Source of the DNA: Incurvaria masculella | Taxonomy: Eukaryota > Arthropoda > Insecta > Lepidoptera > Incurvariidae | Length of the DNA: 64,000 nt | Assembly: GCA_946894095.1 (NCBI GenBank) | Contig: OX335660.1 | Span: 8,561,001 to 8,625,000, forward strand | Direction: 5' to 3' | In this document: positions 1-12,345 of the stretch, in pieces | How positions within the stretch are numbered: position 1 is the stretch's first letter | Layout of the letters: the number at the start of each line of letters is the position of its first letter | Notes under the pieces: model-generated | Seen by the model: only the letters and a program-made list of their open reading frames with translations | Databases searched by the model: none | Told to the model about the DNA's origin: nothing | Made by a program: the position numbers and the translations under genes

Positions 1-265
1 ACATGTATATATGTATAATCGACCGTGAAGCAAGGACACATTAATTGAAGAAAGAGCCCAGTAAAAAGAACTACTTTACGAATATACTATGCAAGGCTGG
101 ACCCGAACCAGCAAAACATACCATTCGCGGGTATTGCGTCTACCAATTTCGCCACCAGTTGTATACCCATAATTTGGAATTCTCCTACAGTCCCTCTTCC
201 CGTAATGAATACCTCCTACTAACACAGTGTTTAAGATTATACCTACATACATTGATTTAACGGTA
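1..265. repeat. TIR element with tRNA-like module, left part
   Basis: Bases 1-115 recur inverted at 24745-24855. Bases 100-165 read on the minus strand as a tRNA-like module: A-box-like GGCGAAATTGG and B-box-like GGTTCGGGTCC with a 5-bp stem GCTGG/CCAGC. The right terminal repeat is absent here. Starts at or before the window edge. Confidence 0.65.
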
Positions 266-1104
266 AACCGATGGTATAATTTCAGGTGAGTAATTTACTA
301 TGTAGAGAGTGAGACCACCAATACAGGTTCATAACCATTCATATCGCTGTTCATAACCATGTAATATAACAATCGCCAGTCGCCCCATATGATCCACTAT
401 CACCTTGCCATGTAGACTTCCTATCTGCGATGTTTGTTCAGTATCCCCGCAGCTCCGAACGTGGGTTCCAGGTCACCGCATCCTGTTGTCGAGCGCTGCA
501 ATCTCCATAAAGCAAATAGGCCGTGGGTTAGAGAATAAATTAGTAAGTCATAACTCGACTACTGTTTTCTATATTAGAGATATCGTAGTATATTGCGGGC
601 TTCCGCCTCACATGCACAATACGAATCATATATACAAACATACATACATACTACCATCACTCCGTTTCGCCGGAGGCGTAGACAGAGATCAGCGAGCATG
701 GACGAATGGGAGTGGTAATTGAAACTTATTCGTATGGCGGCAACGTAGCCACGACTTAGTGGAAAACACCTTAAGACATAGGGTATATCGGCTGTCAAGG
801 CGGGAGTGAAAGACGTGTGGTTCGAATAAGGGCTGTATAATCACTGAAATGAAACGCGCACTTAAAAAGATAGCTGACGACGCAGTATGCACACACACAC
901 ATTAATACATACACAGGTACATGGTACCGTTACTCGTCGAACTGTAATTAGTTTGCTAGCCAATTTGGGAAGTTTTACTGTGAAGTTCTTGCGTGTTCTT
1001 AAGTGTCGTTGGAACTTGAAAAAAGTATTAAGTGCACTCTTAAGCGACCCTAACGCGTGTAATCCGTTTTTAAATTGTTTCATTAAAGAAATTTCAAAAA
1101 TTTA
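266..1104. other. no recognised feature
   Basis: AT-rich DNA with only short random open frames and a small AC microsatellite (889-900). Confidence 0.5.
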
Positions 1105-1278
1105 AACATAACCTTAACTAAATTGGTAGATAATGTTACGCTCTTTAAAATAAATATCAGTTACTGTCAATATCAGCAGCAAACTTTTAACCAGTCAGGT
1201 TTTTTTCCATGCAAAAAATATCATTTTCCATAATATATTTTTAACTATATTAGTAGAACGTTAGCTGAAATTATACAT
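1105..1278 (+). repeat. dispersed repeat, inverted partner at 10420-10625
   Basis: TTACGCTCTTTAAAATAAAT and GTCAATATCAGCAGCAAAC recur reverse-complemented at 10420-10625, with moderate divergence. No coding capacity. Confidence 0.7.
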
Positions 1279-1859
1279 GTTTTTGGTTTCAAGTTCTCAT
1301 TCTATAATGTTCAGGAACACAACGCGCACAAACCATACGCCTTGGCTAGTATAATAATCCAGGAGCTGTTGACGTAGTGAAATTTCCGTCCTCTCCAGGC
1401 CTACAAGCGAAGGTGGCGTACCGAGGACTATCGCGCCGCAAACTCGCTCAAAAGAAACACTACAAATTACGTCCCCCCCTCTCCTTCTCCCTCTCTCTCT
1501 CCCTCTCTTTATTCTCTTTACAGCGCTTTAATCAGCGACGCTGAACGGCGCGAAGTATCGCCGCTCTTTTTATTCGCCCCTGGAAAATGCAGAGCCTCTT
1601 GCGAATGAAAGTGCGGCGAATTAATTATTCGGCTTAATGGCTTGTTTTCTTAGTGGCATTGTTTCAGCCCGAGAATACAATTTTCCGCGCAAACTACTCG
1701 GACGAAGAGAAAGCTCTGGTTATTTTTCTTTTAATTTGTGGTGTTTAATCTTTTATTATTCCTTGAATATCGTAGAATTGTTAACTTGTGAAATTGTTAA
1801 AAGAACATAAGAATTTGAGCGGCTTATTTTGTGATTACGGTTTTGTAAACAAAAACACC
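1279..1859. other. no recognised gene; pyrimidine tract
   Basis: Holds a CT-rich run (1472-1509) and nothing else I can name. Confidence 0.5.
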
Positions 1860-2149
1860 TAACTGAACGCCAGATATTAGCTTAACACACCACATGGGAA
1901 CTTGGTGCCATTCCAGGTCATTCCACCTTCCTTATATTGCTCGGCTACATTGAACTGGATGGAAAACACAGACAATTTTCAATGCCGCTTCGACCATCGA
2001 TCATTCAATGCGATGGTACCAACCCGGGCGGGATTAAACCCAACCAACTAGTAAGTAAGGAAGGGGACCTACAGTTTTGCCTGGAATCCTAATCTCGACC
2101 AGCCTCAACGGTTGAATGGTCACCCATCCAGAACCTAACCGCGCTCAGA
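1860..2149 (-). repeat. SINE, 5S-rRNA-like head, truncated at the tail
   Basis: Runs tail to head on the plus strand. The body shared by all SINEs here is present (CATTGAACTGGATGGAAAAC, then CAATGCGATGGTACCAACCC), followed by GGTCACCCATCCAGAACC, the reverse of the 5S rRNA box C region. No poly(A) remains. Confidence 0.75.
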
Positions 2150-2156
2150 GGTGTTG

Positions 2157-3040
2157 ATGGGTTAATCCCGCCTGGGCTGGTACCATCGCATTGACTCAAC
2201 TGTGGTCAAGGCGGCAATGGAAATTGTCCGTGTTTTCAATGTAGCTGAGCAATTTTAGGAATGGACTGGCATGGCAACTAGTTTCCATCTGTATACATAT
2301 AAGGTGAGTTTATAATAATCTACAAGCCTTATAGGGTTGATTCAGTATCTGATATAGAACAACTTTTGCTAAGAATGTAGGTATGTAATTTTTTTGTTCA
2401 ATTTGAATTTTTGAGAAATTTAAACAGTACGTTCTTCCCAGTATTGTCAACAACTTTTGGGAAGAAACTATGTACCTATCGGTGATGGTTTCGAAGAAAT
2501 AATTAAATAATCAAATTATTAAATGCGCGCGAACTTCGCTAAAACGGCACGTCGCCGATGCGCGCCATGGACCTTGACATACTAATTGCTTTCAAAACGA
2601 AAACAAACGCCCTTCAGTGAGAGGGGCGGCGGCGGAGGGGGAGATGGGGCGGCGGGGCTGCTGTCTGCGCACGCGGCGGCGGCGGAGAATTGTCTTGTGT
2701 CAGTGGGTCACGGTCGGGTCAATGCCCCGTGGTTGACCTATATTTTTAAATAGGTAGTTGAAGAGTTAGTGCACTTTAATAAATTATTTTCTTGGAAACC
2801 ATTACAGATAGGTGCATAGTTTCATCGCAAAAGTTGTTTACAATACTGGGAAGAACATACTGTTTAAATTTCTCAAAAATTAAAATGGAACAAAAAAAAT
2901 TACATACCTACATTCTTAGCAAAAGTTGTTCTATATCAGATACTGAATCAACCCTATAAGGCTTGTAGATTATTATAAACTCACCTTATCTGACGGTCAA
3001 TTTGGTATTAGCCATCCATGACCAGTTAGATAAAAAAAAA
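2157..3040 (+). repeat. SINE body and tail split by a nested TIR element
   Basis: 2157-2300 is the SINE body in plus orientation (GGTACCATCGCATTGA...), and 2988-3040 is its tail (GTATTAGCCATCCATGACC then an A run). Between them lies the 687-bp element at 2301-2987. Confidence 0.75.
2301..2987. mobile_element. 687-bp DNA element with about 200-bp terminal inverted repeats
   Basis: The first 200 or so bases (2301-2510, starting AAGGTGAGTTTATAATAATC) are repeated inverted at about 2785-2987. Arms match nearly base for base for the outer 100 bp and then diverge slightly. The centre (2530-2720) is GC-rich with GGC runs and has no transposase. AT flanks both ends. Non-autonomous; superfamily not assigned. 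Confidence 0.85.
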
Positions 3041-5648
3041 GTAGATGCATGTGCAGTACCATCAAGCCATCGTCATCATACGTCCGGTCGTGTCCCGCGT
3101 GTGGGGTTAATAAGTAATTCATGCTACAATTTCGAGCGGGCCCCTTCCAATAAATCGCGCATAATGCTCGGGGTCCCCTTATCTGGGATCGGCAGGATTT
3201 GCCTAAACTGTCGGAGTTGTAGCGCTGAGGGCTGGGGGTCCAGACCTATTTGCTGAATTACGCTGACAACCTACACGCTTGTAATGGAAATATTTGATTT
3301 GCTTGTCGCGTCGGGTTGCGTTGGATATGCAATTTTGTATTTGTTTATGAAGGAGCAGCCGTAAAGAGAGGTTGTTTTAATGAAAATTCTTTATCAGGCC
3401 ACCAAGTAACGCATTACAATATAAAGTACAGTGCAATCAAAACATCATAAAAGTGCGGGCTTATCCCTCCAAGCGATTTCTCCCAGCCGACCTTGTATGT
3501 TTATACATTTAACACTCTGAATTCTTTCAATGCAATGTTAACCATAGTTTACCATAAATATATAAATATACTTACCGTTTTATTTTGTGTTTATTTTGAA
3601 TACATTCGTTTCTTTTTCAAAGACAAATATTTCAAATGTAATTTTTAAATACCTTTTAACAAGTAATTTTTTTTTGTTCATTCATAATACCTCGATCCTT
3701 CGATCTAATATGTCAACTAGAGATCAGTGAGGTGATATAAATTGATAGACAATTCGACATAAACACAATGAAGTCTGAAATTGAAATTACCTTCGCACTT
3801 ATATAGGTGAATACCCTTAGAAGGAAAAAACGTTTTTATAATCCATACTAATATATTATGATTGCGAAAGTAATTCTGTCTATCTGTCCGTTGCGTTTAA
3901 TACAAGGCTCCCTTTTGTGGTGAAAATCAAACTCTAAGGGTGTGAAATAGGGGATAAAAGTTTGTATGAGAAACTCATATAATATCCAGGTAATAATTCA
4001 ACCCGACATCGGTCCAATACCACCGAATAAATAACTAACGTAACAGAAGCGACACTTATGAGTGTATTTCTATGCGTGTGCTATCGGCTATGTGTGCGTG
4101 GTGCGGGGGTGCGCGGGGCGAGTCCGCATCTTCCCAGGAATACTGCGTTCAAAGGGTGTCACTGACTGTGCAACTTCGCGTTAGTTTGGTACTGTCCGAG
4201 TCATTTATTATTACAACGTGCATAGTCGACCAACGTGGTGATTTTTTGGAGTGGTTGTGTCTGTGTGTGTTTTTTCATAATTTTAAGTAATGGGGGAAAC
4301 TTATAAGCTTTAAAGATAAAGCTTTTAAGATGAAAAAGCGGAATTATAAAGTATTTGTTAACCCCTGAATGTACTTAATATTTGATCCATCATTTATATG
4401 ACTAATGTACTTTAACATAGCTTAAAAATAATGTTTATGTTCTTATAATGTGAGCCAGGAATAAAAAGTTTAATGTTAAAAGTTAAACGAATGATGATGT
4501 AAACATGTGTTGACAAAAGAACATACAATAAGTAATAATAATTTCGTACAGTCTGGTTTATTTTAATATCCCCATTGTGTCGAGTGATAACCCTCGCGAT
4601 GTTTCGTAGCGCGCCACGCTCCGCCGCTGCGCCGACGGTGAATCTCACACAGACGAGGAGTGTCGACGGCGTGCCAATACGACATTGATCCGATCGAAGC
4701 CAGGTACCTCAGCTAGTAAACATATATTTTATCTTGTCGGTATACCCAAATAAAATCTCAACGTTTTAATGGTGTTTAGCAATTGTTCAGATAATTCATT
4801 ATTTATTACAAACATTTCACTACAATTAATTTATCCAAACAGGCTACCAGGTACGAAATGTATACTAATAAACAATATGAGATAGATCAATTTACTAAAT
4901 TAATATAAATAAAAGGATTGTTCGCATCCAAGACGTTTGTTCAAGGTAAGCATTTAAAAACTCTGTACGCTCCCATGCAAACGTAGTTTTGAAACAATAA
5001 ATGAAAGAATTGAATATTCGTTTGTGTTAGTGGTTAGTGGGTTTACGTCAATGAGAAAAAACGTTGGTTTACGTCGACCAAGTTGCGTCAAGATGCATAT
5101 TTTGGTTCAAAACACAGAAAAACCAAATCTTCGTTCAGAACGTAAATATTTTTATTGCCATTTGACAAAGTTTTAATTTTTCATAAAACAAAAATGTGAT
5201 GACACTAAAATGTATTGAGTGTTGATAAGTACATGAAATCTGCACATAGTATTTATCGAAAATAACCTTGGAAAAATTTCTTCGCTTGCCGGCCCACACG
5301 TTTGTGCTAACACCATAAGTTCAAATCATTCACTTAAATGTTATTCCTACAAAGCGACAACGAACAAAAACGCGGTCTCTAAAAGCACAAAAGGACGTGA
5401 TAAATAAACACTCGCCAGCTAGGTAATAAATAAACCAGCTCCTTCCATGCTTTTTTCCGCTTTTTTTCTAAGAGGCTCTGAGTTTTGGCGCAAGAGGTGC
5501 GAGCATGGAGGCGTTTACTAGGTAAATGCAGACGAAAGTGGCTGCGGTCATCAGCATATTGCAGATGGGTTTTTGTCTTTAAAGAAAAATGGTTCAACGT
5601 GAAGTGTTTATTGCTTATAAGTTGTAATTATTGTCGCAATACATGTTT
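3041..5648. other. no recognised gene
   Basis: 2.6 kb. A patch at 3850-3990 resembles the end of common insect dispersed repeats (GCGAAAGTAATTCTGTCTAT). A GC-rich spot at 4075-4130 lies in the open frame 4072-4290 but matches no family. The rest shows nothing. Confidence 0.45.
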
Positions 5649-5755
5649 TCAGGGTGGGCAGACTAACTTTAATCCGCCGGACTAAACCGGTTTTTGTATG
5701 GTTAGGCCGGTGCTAATCTCGTACTAAGTTTTGACAGGTGCACTCTGAATACGAT
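5649..5755 (+). repeat. short MITE-like repeat (GGACTAAACCGG family)
   Basis: Core CGGACTAAACCGGTTTTTGT, GGTTAGGCCGGTGCTAATC and an end CACTCTGAATACG. Related copies at 17280, 18050 and 31745. Confidence 0.65.
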
Positions 5756-6069
5756 TTGAAGTGTTTATTTCTTATAAGTTGTAATTGTCGCCGCAATAGT
5801 GACATGTCAATTCTTTAAAAACCTTTAATAATAGCGACGACTCAAGACTCTGAGGAATTCAAAGCCCCTCCGATTCCGAAGTTATACAGGGCATCGTGGT
5901 GAGTACCACCATAGATGGTACCACCAATGAGTAAGTACCACGGAGAATGCTCTTGGGAGCCACACAACGCTATCCTTGCGTGGCCACCGCTAAGGGTCTT
6001 GCCCATGAAAACCAATGAGATCAGTAGTAAATTGTGAAGCCTAGATATTTACCCTAAATTAGATCCTCG

Positions 6070-6170
6070 GATTTGTTTTCCATGCCAGAGGTCATGGGTT
6101 CCACACCCGCCCCGTTCATGCCTCAATGGCTTTCGCTTTCTGAGTTGAATAAGTGCATTTTATAATGAAC
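6070..6170 (+). repeat. SINE tRNA-like head fragment
   Basis: CAGAGGTCATGGGTTCCACA and TTCTGAGTTGAATAAGTGC match the head and linker of the tRNA-type SINE; the body is absent. Confidence 0.6.
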
Positions 6171-7003
6171 TAGCAGCCCGTCCCGGCTTTGCACGGGCAT
6201 AATATCATTTAAACAAATATTATTTTGACACAATGATACACAAATAAACCCTTTTTACGTAGAGTTCCTATATTGAAATATTTGAAATAAAAAAAAACTT
6301 AGATATTATTATTAGATGATTAAGAGATATTAGAGAAATAATAAATTCAAAGTGCTGTAGGGAGAACCGCGGCCTCCGACGCACTATTTATAGGCACGCT
6401 CCCGCCGCCCCGGCCGGCCGGTACCGCCGCAAACTCTACGTCCCGCAAATTTTAATTTTGAAATATTTCCGAAAATATTCATTTAAATAATATGCTGTAA
6501 CGGGCCATATAGATCTATATTAAATCAACAATGTATTTAAGGTATTTAATTGGATAAGGATTAATGCTGTATTGATTAAAATCACTTCGAAAATTAGCCA
6601 TTATTTGTCGTAAAAAGTAAATGACAAAAAAATGTTATTGTGGGATATCCATAAGAGATAGACATATACCATTGCGGAGTTTTCTGTAGACCTTTTCAAT
6701 GTGTACAATACTTAGTACGTTATTTTGATAAATCTCGTAGGGTTCAGCCTGCGTTTGCAATGTAAGCGGAAAAAATGAAATTTTTTACGACATCACATTG
6801 GAAAACTAAAAAATAACAGTATTTCTCCACTATTTAATGGATGTTATTATACACATAAACCTTTCTCTTCAATCACTCTATCCATTAAAAAACACCGCAT
6901 AAAAATCCGTTGCGTAGTTTTAAAGATTTAAGCGTACATAGGGATATAATGATATAGGGACAGATAAAGCGACTTTGTTTTATTCTATGTAGTGATGATG
7001 TGA
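6171..7003. repeat. dispersed insect repeat with CCCGGCTTTGCACGGG end
   Basis: Begins CAGCCCGTCCCGGCTTTGC and ends in the block CCGTTGCGTAGTTTTAAAG and AGCGACTTTGTTTTATTC. I recognise this style of repeat from many insect genomes, but cannot assign its class; no transposase is visible. A GC-rich insert (6365-6435) lies inside. Confidence 0.5.
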
Positions 7004-7089
7004 TCTTGTTCCATGGTTCGGAATCTACATATGTAAAACGTCGAAAGGTCGAAGCGGCAATAAAAAATTGTCCGTGTTTTCCACGGAGG

Positions 7090-7645
7090 AGGCGGATAGA
7101 GAGGAGATGGCTAAGCAAACTGGATCTGTGTCCACCAAGTGGGACTCTACGTCACAGACCACGTGATAAGAAGGCGTGGCTTAGCGTCATTCCCAACATG
7201 GCGCTGGCGGTGTTAGGTTCTGGGACAATATTGTGGCCTGCGGCGCAATTTTCGGCGAACAGTCGATTACACGATGAGATTTTGTGTAAAATGTTGCAAA
7301 AATTATACAGGAGAAAAATATCTAAAGTCTGTAGGTGGAATTACGTTTTATTTGTCAGCAAAACACCTCATATTTTATAATTTGAGTCAATATTCGAACA
7401 TTGTATCGATGTATCGGTCTTGCTATTTGCCGGTAGATGGCGCGCAATCATTTTCTTTGTACGGGTAGAAATGTTTATCTCATGATACAAAGTTTTATGA
7501 TATTTTTAAATCAAAATTATTTAAATCCGCGTGAATGTATAGATTTAAATTTTGAAGGTTTTTTTATTAAAAAAAACTAACGGTAAAATGCAAAAGGCGC
7601 CACCTAGTTGTAGTTTTGTAACTAAGAAGAATAGCTCTCGGAACA
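7090..7645 (+). repeat. dispersed repeat, copy 1, with a cysteine-rich reading frame
   Basis: Matches 25360-25675 in order and direction (CGTGGCTTAGCGTCA, GATGGCGCGCAATCA, ACTAACGGTAAAATGC). A frame at 7274 starts MRFCVKCCKNYTGEKYLK and then GGITFYL, a little like the start of a THAP zinc finger found in P-element-like transposases. This resemblance is weak. A SINE body fragment precedes it at 7029-7085. Confidence 0.5.
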
Positions 7646-9198
7646 GCTATTACCAGAATACCGGTTCCACCAGTACATGGATTTAGCAAATATAGGCGGT
7701 GCATGACCCCACCATGAAGTGTTTTTCCCCCGCTTGGGAAACATGTGACACTGCGGTTTCTAGTAATATGAGTTAACAACATCTCCTGTCTACCTCTCTC
7801 CTCTGTGGTGTTTTCCGTCCAGTTCAAACGTATCCATGTATGGCCCCTAGCTCCACAGGAATGAGGTGTGTTGGGCTAGTATCATAATTGTAGATTACAT
7901 ACATAGTTATATAAAAAAGAAGCACCTGACTGACTGCATGGTTTTCGCTCCCCCCCCCCCCTCCCCAATACAGTTAAAACTTCGATGGGCATCATCAGAC
8001 GTGGGTGGAGATAATAAATTTGGCATGTTCACATCGTACAGGGATTTTACTTTCTGTAAACCATAGGTGTCTGAATCATCGTAGCCCCAGTCCTTGTAGT
8101 GCTAAAAAGAAAACTAATAGTTATAAGAGTCGACTTGTATGCATAATTGGTATCCAGGCGAATAGTTAACTGATTTCATTTCATTTCAATTATTACTGTC
8201 TTTCCTTAGTTAATGGCATAAGAAGAAAGAAGACAGATATATATGGTGGCGCGGGTAGAATAGGTTAGGTTTGGCTGGGTTTTTTGTAAAGGTTTTGTAA
8301 AAGGGAGGTCTATATAGGTTCGCAAAAAGAAATTGTATGTGGTCCCATGCAATGCACAATCTCTATAAAAGAAGGTGAGGCGACTCACCACGATGGAGAC
8401 TTTCTGACGTGTGCGGGTGGCCACCATGCTACTCCTTCTCCCACAGGATGCGGTTTAGGAACGATGAAGAGCACATAAAGTCATTTGGATTGTTCGTAGG
8501 TCTCGAGCACACGCGGTACTGGCGAGGTACTCCTGGGTACCTAAGGACCCGGCGGCGGCGGCGAGACAGTTTTGGCAGGAACCGGTGCTACGATGACATG
8601 GCGTGTCCGTGCATCGCGGAATCAAAAATTGCACTGAAAGCCGGGCCTTTCAGCCTTTTCAGCAGCGCTGTCAATCTTCACTCCATCAGGTGAAAGAGAG
8701 AGAGGGACATGTGTATGCGGGGAACAAGGATAGGACTAGGGTCATGCACATTACATAGAACCACACAGCCATAGATGGCCTATCCAATATCTTAACACGG
8801 TGCACTACGGCCTACAAATTTTGGTAGTCAAACTACACTAAGTTACATCACAAACTAATCCGAATTCGATTAACCCAGTGAAGAAGAACCCGCAAAGATA
8901 CTTCACTGGTTTGTAGATTTTTTTCGTCCAAATTATTAAAATAAACACTTTATCTAAATGCTACTGTCGAACAAATTATTTTCGTAGAACAGTATTAGAC
9001 AAAGATAAAAAAAAAACAATAAACAGCAACCATCAATGCAAAATGATTCAAAATAGAAATTACTTTATTTCAAATGAAAAATCAAATCAAAACTTATTTA
9101 AGGTCAACAAATTAGCCTAAGTATATTTTTTGTATTTTTTATTATTCCTTATTACTACGTCCAAAGGCTGTTTAAGCTACTGGAGTCCTGCTTCCCAT
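7646..9198. other. no recognised gene
   Basis: Short open frames at 8409-8693 over a GGCGGCGGCGGCGA run have no family match. A C homopolymer of 10 lies at 7951-7960. A repeat remnant CAGTGAAGAAGAACCCGCAA at 8876 has relatives at 12845, 40690 and 59065. Confidence 0.45.
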
Positions 9199-9525
9199 GC
9201 TAGGATTCCCTGTGTTATGGGAAGCAGGGTCTTTCGCCAAATGGTATTTTACATTAACAACGAACAAAGCAAATCAGCTAAAATCAAAAAAGTTTTTTTA
9301 AATAAATTAAATTTACATATGCAGTTGAAAGTAATATTCTTGGGTGACCCTGTCGGAGTATGCTAGAATTCCCTGTGTTATGGGAAGCAGGGTCTTTCGC
9401 CAAATGGTATTTTCCATTAACAATGGACAAAGCAAATCAGCTACAATCAAAAAATAAATTTTAAATCAATTAAATTCACATATGTAGTTGAAAGAAATGT
9501 TCTTGACCCCATTCAGAGTATTGGT
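9199..9525. repeat. tandem duplication, two units of 163 bp
   Basis: TTCCCTGTGTTATGGGAAGC and GTCTTTCGCCAAATGGTA recur 163 bp apart, with a few substitutions. The unit itself contains a short palindrome GCTTCCCAT...ATGGGAAGC. Confidence 0.85.
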
Positions 9526-9759
9526 TCCACAATCCGTCGGCAGTGCACAGGGTCGCTTGTCACGTGCAGTCGTTACTTTTTGTTTAATTAATTGCTAAAC
9601 GTTGGCGCGCGGCTGCAGCGACGCATCCATCACGATTGATTTACGGTCGCCGCGACCGCGCCCGCCGCTCTGCTGGGCGGCACGGCGGCCCGGCATGAGC
9701 CCCGTCGATACCGAAGGCACTGCAATACAAAAGTGTTTACCTTTTTTTATGTAACTTTT
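9526..9759. other. GC-rich patch without gene
   Basis: 9600-9710 is CpG-rich (GGTCGCCGCGACCGCGCCC). No open frame or promoter motif recognised. Confidence 0.4.
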
Positions 9760-10168
9760 TATTTATGCAACCTGACATGGATGGCTTATACCACACAACT
9801 ACCGTTATGACATTAGCCCAATACACCACATTCCCTAAGGAATTAGGTGCCATGCCAGGACCTTCCCTTTATAAGCACGGCTACATTGAACTGGATGGAA
9901 AACACGGACTATTTTTCATTGCCGTTTCAACCATAGTTTCATCCAATGCGGTGGTAGCAAACCGGGCGGACCTAACCCTACCGCCTAGTAGGGGAAGGGG
10001 ACCTACAGTTTTACATGGGTTCCGAACCATGGAACAGCTTGCATTCGTAACGAAATGCACTTATCCAACTCAGAAAGAGAAAGAAAGTGGTGCATGTCCG
10101 GGCGAAGATTTAAACCCAGACCTCTCGCATGAAAGGCAAGTCCTCTAGCCCCTAGACCACGAGTTGTA
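9760..10168 (-). repeat. SINE, tRNA-like head, full length
   Basis: On the minus strand: head with B-box-like GGTCTGGGTTTAAATC and upstream CTCGTGGTCTAGGGG, then TTTCTGAGTTGGATAAGTGC, the shared body and a tail ending CATCCATGTCAGGTTGCATA. Different head from the 5S-type copies, same body. Confidence 0.85.
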
Positions 10169-10169
10169 C

Positions 10170-10412
10170 GAACTGGACATGGATGGCTAGTACCAAACTG
10201 ACCGTCAGATATTAGCCTAACACACCACATGGGAACTAGGTGCCATGCCAGGACCTTCCTTATAATGCTCGCCTACATTGAAGTGGATGGAATCACGGAC
10301 AATTTTCATACCCGCTTCGACCATAATTCATTCAATGCGATGGTCCCGACCTGGGCCGGATTAACCCTACCGCCTAGTAAGTAAGGAAGGGACCTACAGT
10401 TTCACTTAGAAT
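10170..10412 (-). repeat. SINE body, head missing
   Basis: Shared body and tail in minus orientation, directly abutting the previous SINE. Ends at GACCTACAGTTTCAC, where the head would start. The tail variant (CCGTCAGATATTAGCCTAAC) is that of the 5S-headed type. Confidence 0.75.
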
Positions 10413-10419
10413 ATGTTCA

Positions 10420-10625
10420 GCTAACGTTCTACCGATATAGTAAAAACAATGTTTTATAAATTGATATTTTTTGCATGGAAAAAATGCTGAAGTCAGGTCT
10501 CTAACATATTCTTTTTCAAGTTTGCTGCTGATATTGACAGTAACTGATATTGATTTAAATATTATTTTAAAGAGCGTAACATAGTATACCTATTTAGTTA
10601 AGGATATGTTTAACTTTTTAAAATG
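10420..10625 (-). repeat. dispersed repeat, inverted partner of 1105-1278
   Basis: GTTTGCTGCTGATATTGAC and ATTATTTTAAAGAGCGTAAC are the reverse of blocks in 1105-1278. Confidence 0.7.
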
Positions 10626-10888
10626 TCTTTAACTAAACAATTAAAAAACCGGTTTCACGCGTAATGCAACCCGCAACACATTTCCAAAGATTTATTCCGA
10701 GCTGCTCTAACTAACCGACTTCGGACTCTGGCTACCTCGTTTAAATCGAAAAAAATGGTCGAAAATTTTTAGGTATAAGGATGCTCTTAACGGAGGAAGA
10801 GAAACCTTTGCCACCCGCTCAAGTGGGGGTGGGGGGTTGGCACATGTAGAGGCTACATATGTGAAGGTGAGTACCGCATTCGGCCCGT

Positions 10889-11206
10889 TTGGGTTTTGTA
10901 TTAAATATTCAAATGAAGGAGATAGCAGATCGAGAAAACTACGTCGACACACACGAAAGTCTGCTCTTAGTTTCAGCGTTCACTCTTGGTACTTTTATTC
11001 AGGACTGTAATTGGAAAACTTATGAGATTGATGCGAACGGACACACTGAATACGGATCGCAAAACTGGATCGTCACAATGAGAGATTTTCACTTTTATCG
11101 TGTTTACGTTGAGCGCGGCAAATGGCGTACGCCAGACCCTCAGACGCAAGACGACGCCCACGGGCCTTTCAACTTTCACGGAGCTGCGAGGAGAGCCTCT
11201 AAGTGA
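10889..11206 (+). other. unrecognised 105-codon open frame
   Basis: Reads as ordinary soluble protein with charged and aromatic residues (for example DCNWKTYEIDANGHTEYG and TMRDFHFYRVYVERG). No family recognised and no clear splice context. The end (GCGCGGCAAATGGCGTACGC, 11114-11133) resembles 47935-47950 elsewhere in the window, so at least part is repetitive. Confidence 0.25.
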
Positions 11207-11471
11207 CTAACAACAACTTACAAAAAAACTTACATATTTTCCCTGGCTCAATTACGTTGAAAGTAGTTTTTGATGAAAAAAATAACATTTATCTTCCCTG
11301 AGACTTATTTTGACTGCGTCGTGAAGTAATGTTTCGTAGCAAGTACTCGAAAATAAAACATTAAAGGCCCAGGGCTTTGACGTTTCTAGATAACTTATAT
11401 TAATAATTAAATACATACTATTTTTTTCAATGTTCTTTATGTGTCGTCATCATCCCACGTAGTTTGGCCTG

Positions 11472-12143
11472 ATGAAAAATATTTTTCCATACGAACTGAA
11501 GAGAAGGAAGGAGAAGTGGCATGGGGTCGATATGGCGTCTCCGCCATATGGCCAAAGTGTCCATGGGAACCCGGTGGGGCGTCGTCTGCCACACGTCGAA
11601 ACATCGCCACCGCGCGCGGGTGTGCTTTCAAAATGCGTTCGTCAAGTCAGTCCCCTCACAGACCCCTTCAATACATCCCTATCTGAAGGACTCGATCAGA
11701 TGTGGCTCGCAGCCGGAACTACGGGTCCGGCTGTTTGGAGCAGAGTACCGCGGGAGTTGGGGTTCAACCCATCGTCGGATTCAGCCTTCGGTCTCCAACA
11801 TCTGAGGTCGGACTCGCGGGGCATGTGGTCAGTTGCAGGAGCGGGCAATGCTGTCTTCTCGACAAAGCATGTGCGTTCAGCTGTCCGCTCCGCCCTCAGC
11901 GAGCGTTCCAAGTACCAAGTCGTAATGGGCTGCAGAGGGAAAGAGACGCGGGGCAGGTTTGTTGTCCTGGTTAAGTTGGACGGTCCAGACGAAAGTCAGG
12001 GCTTGATGACAACTCCGGTGCTAGTCTGGAGAAATAGAGGTGCAAGAACTAGTAATTGTGCCAGCCTACCCAGCTGCGTAGCAAAGCAAAACATGCATCG
12101 CATGAAATTGACTTCATGCGGCACAAGACTCCTCCAGTCCTAA
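11472..12143 (+). other. long GC-rich open frame of unknown nature
   Basis: 223 codons without a stop, GC-richer than the flanks. Two other overlapping frames are also long, which suggests base composition rather than selection. Its last third overlaps the Tc1-like relic in another frame. I recognise no domain. It may be part of a larger decayed transposon. Confidence 0.25.
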
Positions 12144-12345
12144 CTTGGCGTTGGATTATAAAATATGACATCAAGAAAAAGGCTTGCTCGAAGCCTCATC
12201 CTGATTTGGAGTTGCTCAAGGCATCCTTGATCAAAGCAGCCGTAGACCTTGTTCGTGCTGCTATAGGCGACTGGCCGCATAGCTTGAAGGCTTGTATTCA
12301 AAACCGTGCCGTCATTTTGAACGAGATTATTTAACATAAGAATCT
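12090..12345 (+). pseudogene. Tc1/mariner-like transposase C-terminal relic with frameshifts
   Basis: One frame gives SSPNLALDYKI followed by a stop, matching the SSPDLNPLDYxxW region of Tc1-like enzymes; a second frame gives KKKACSKPHPDLELLKASL and VRAAIGDWPHSLKACIQNR, the usual C-terminus. A further one-base shift restores a HFE ending. So this is a broken copy of a transposase other than mariner D,D34D. Only about 85 codons are recognisable. Confidence 0.65.

Noticed and set aside
2530..2720. CpG island promoter
   Set aside because: It is the core of the TIR element at 2301-2987, so it is more likely transposon sequence.
8255..8275. Telomeric TTAGG repeats
   Set aside because: Only one or two imperfect units; insect telomere arrays are long and regular.
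9765..10148. 127-codon open frame as a gene
   Set aside because: It lies wholly in a SINE, antisense to it; similar frames occur in other SINE copies.
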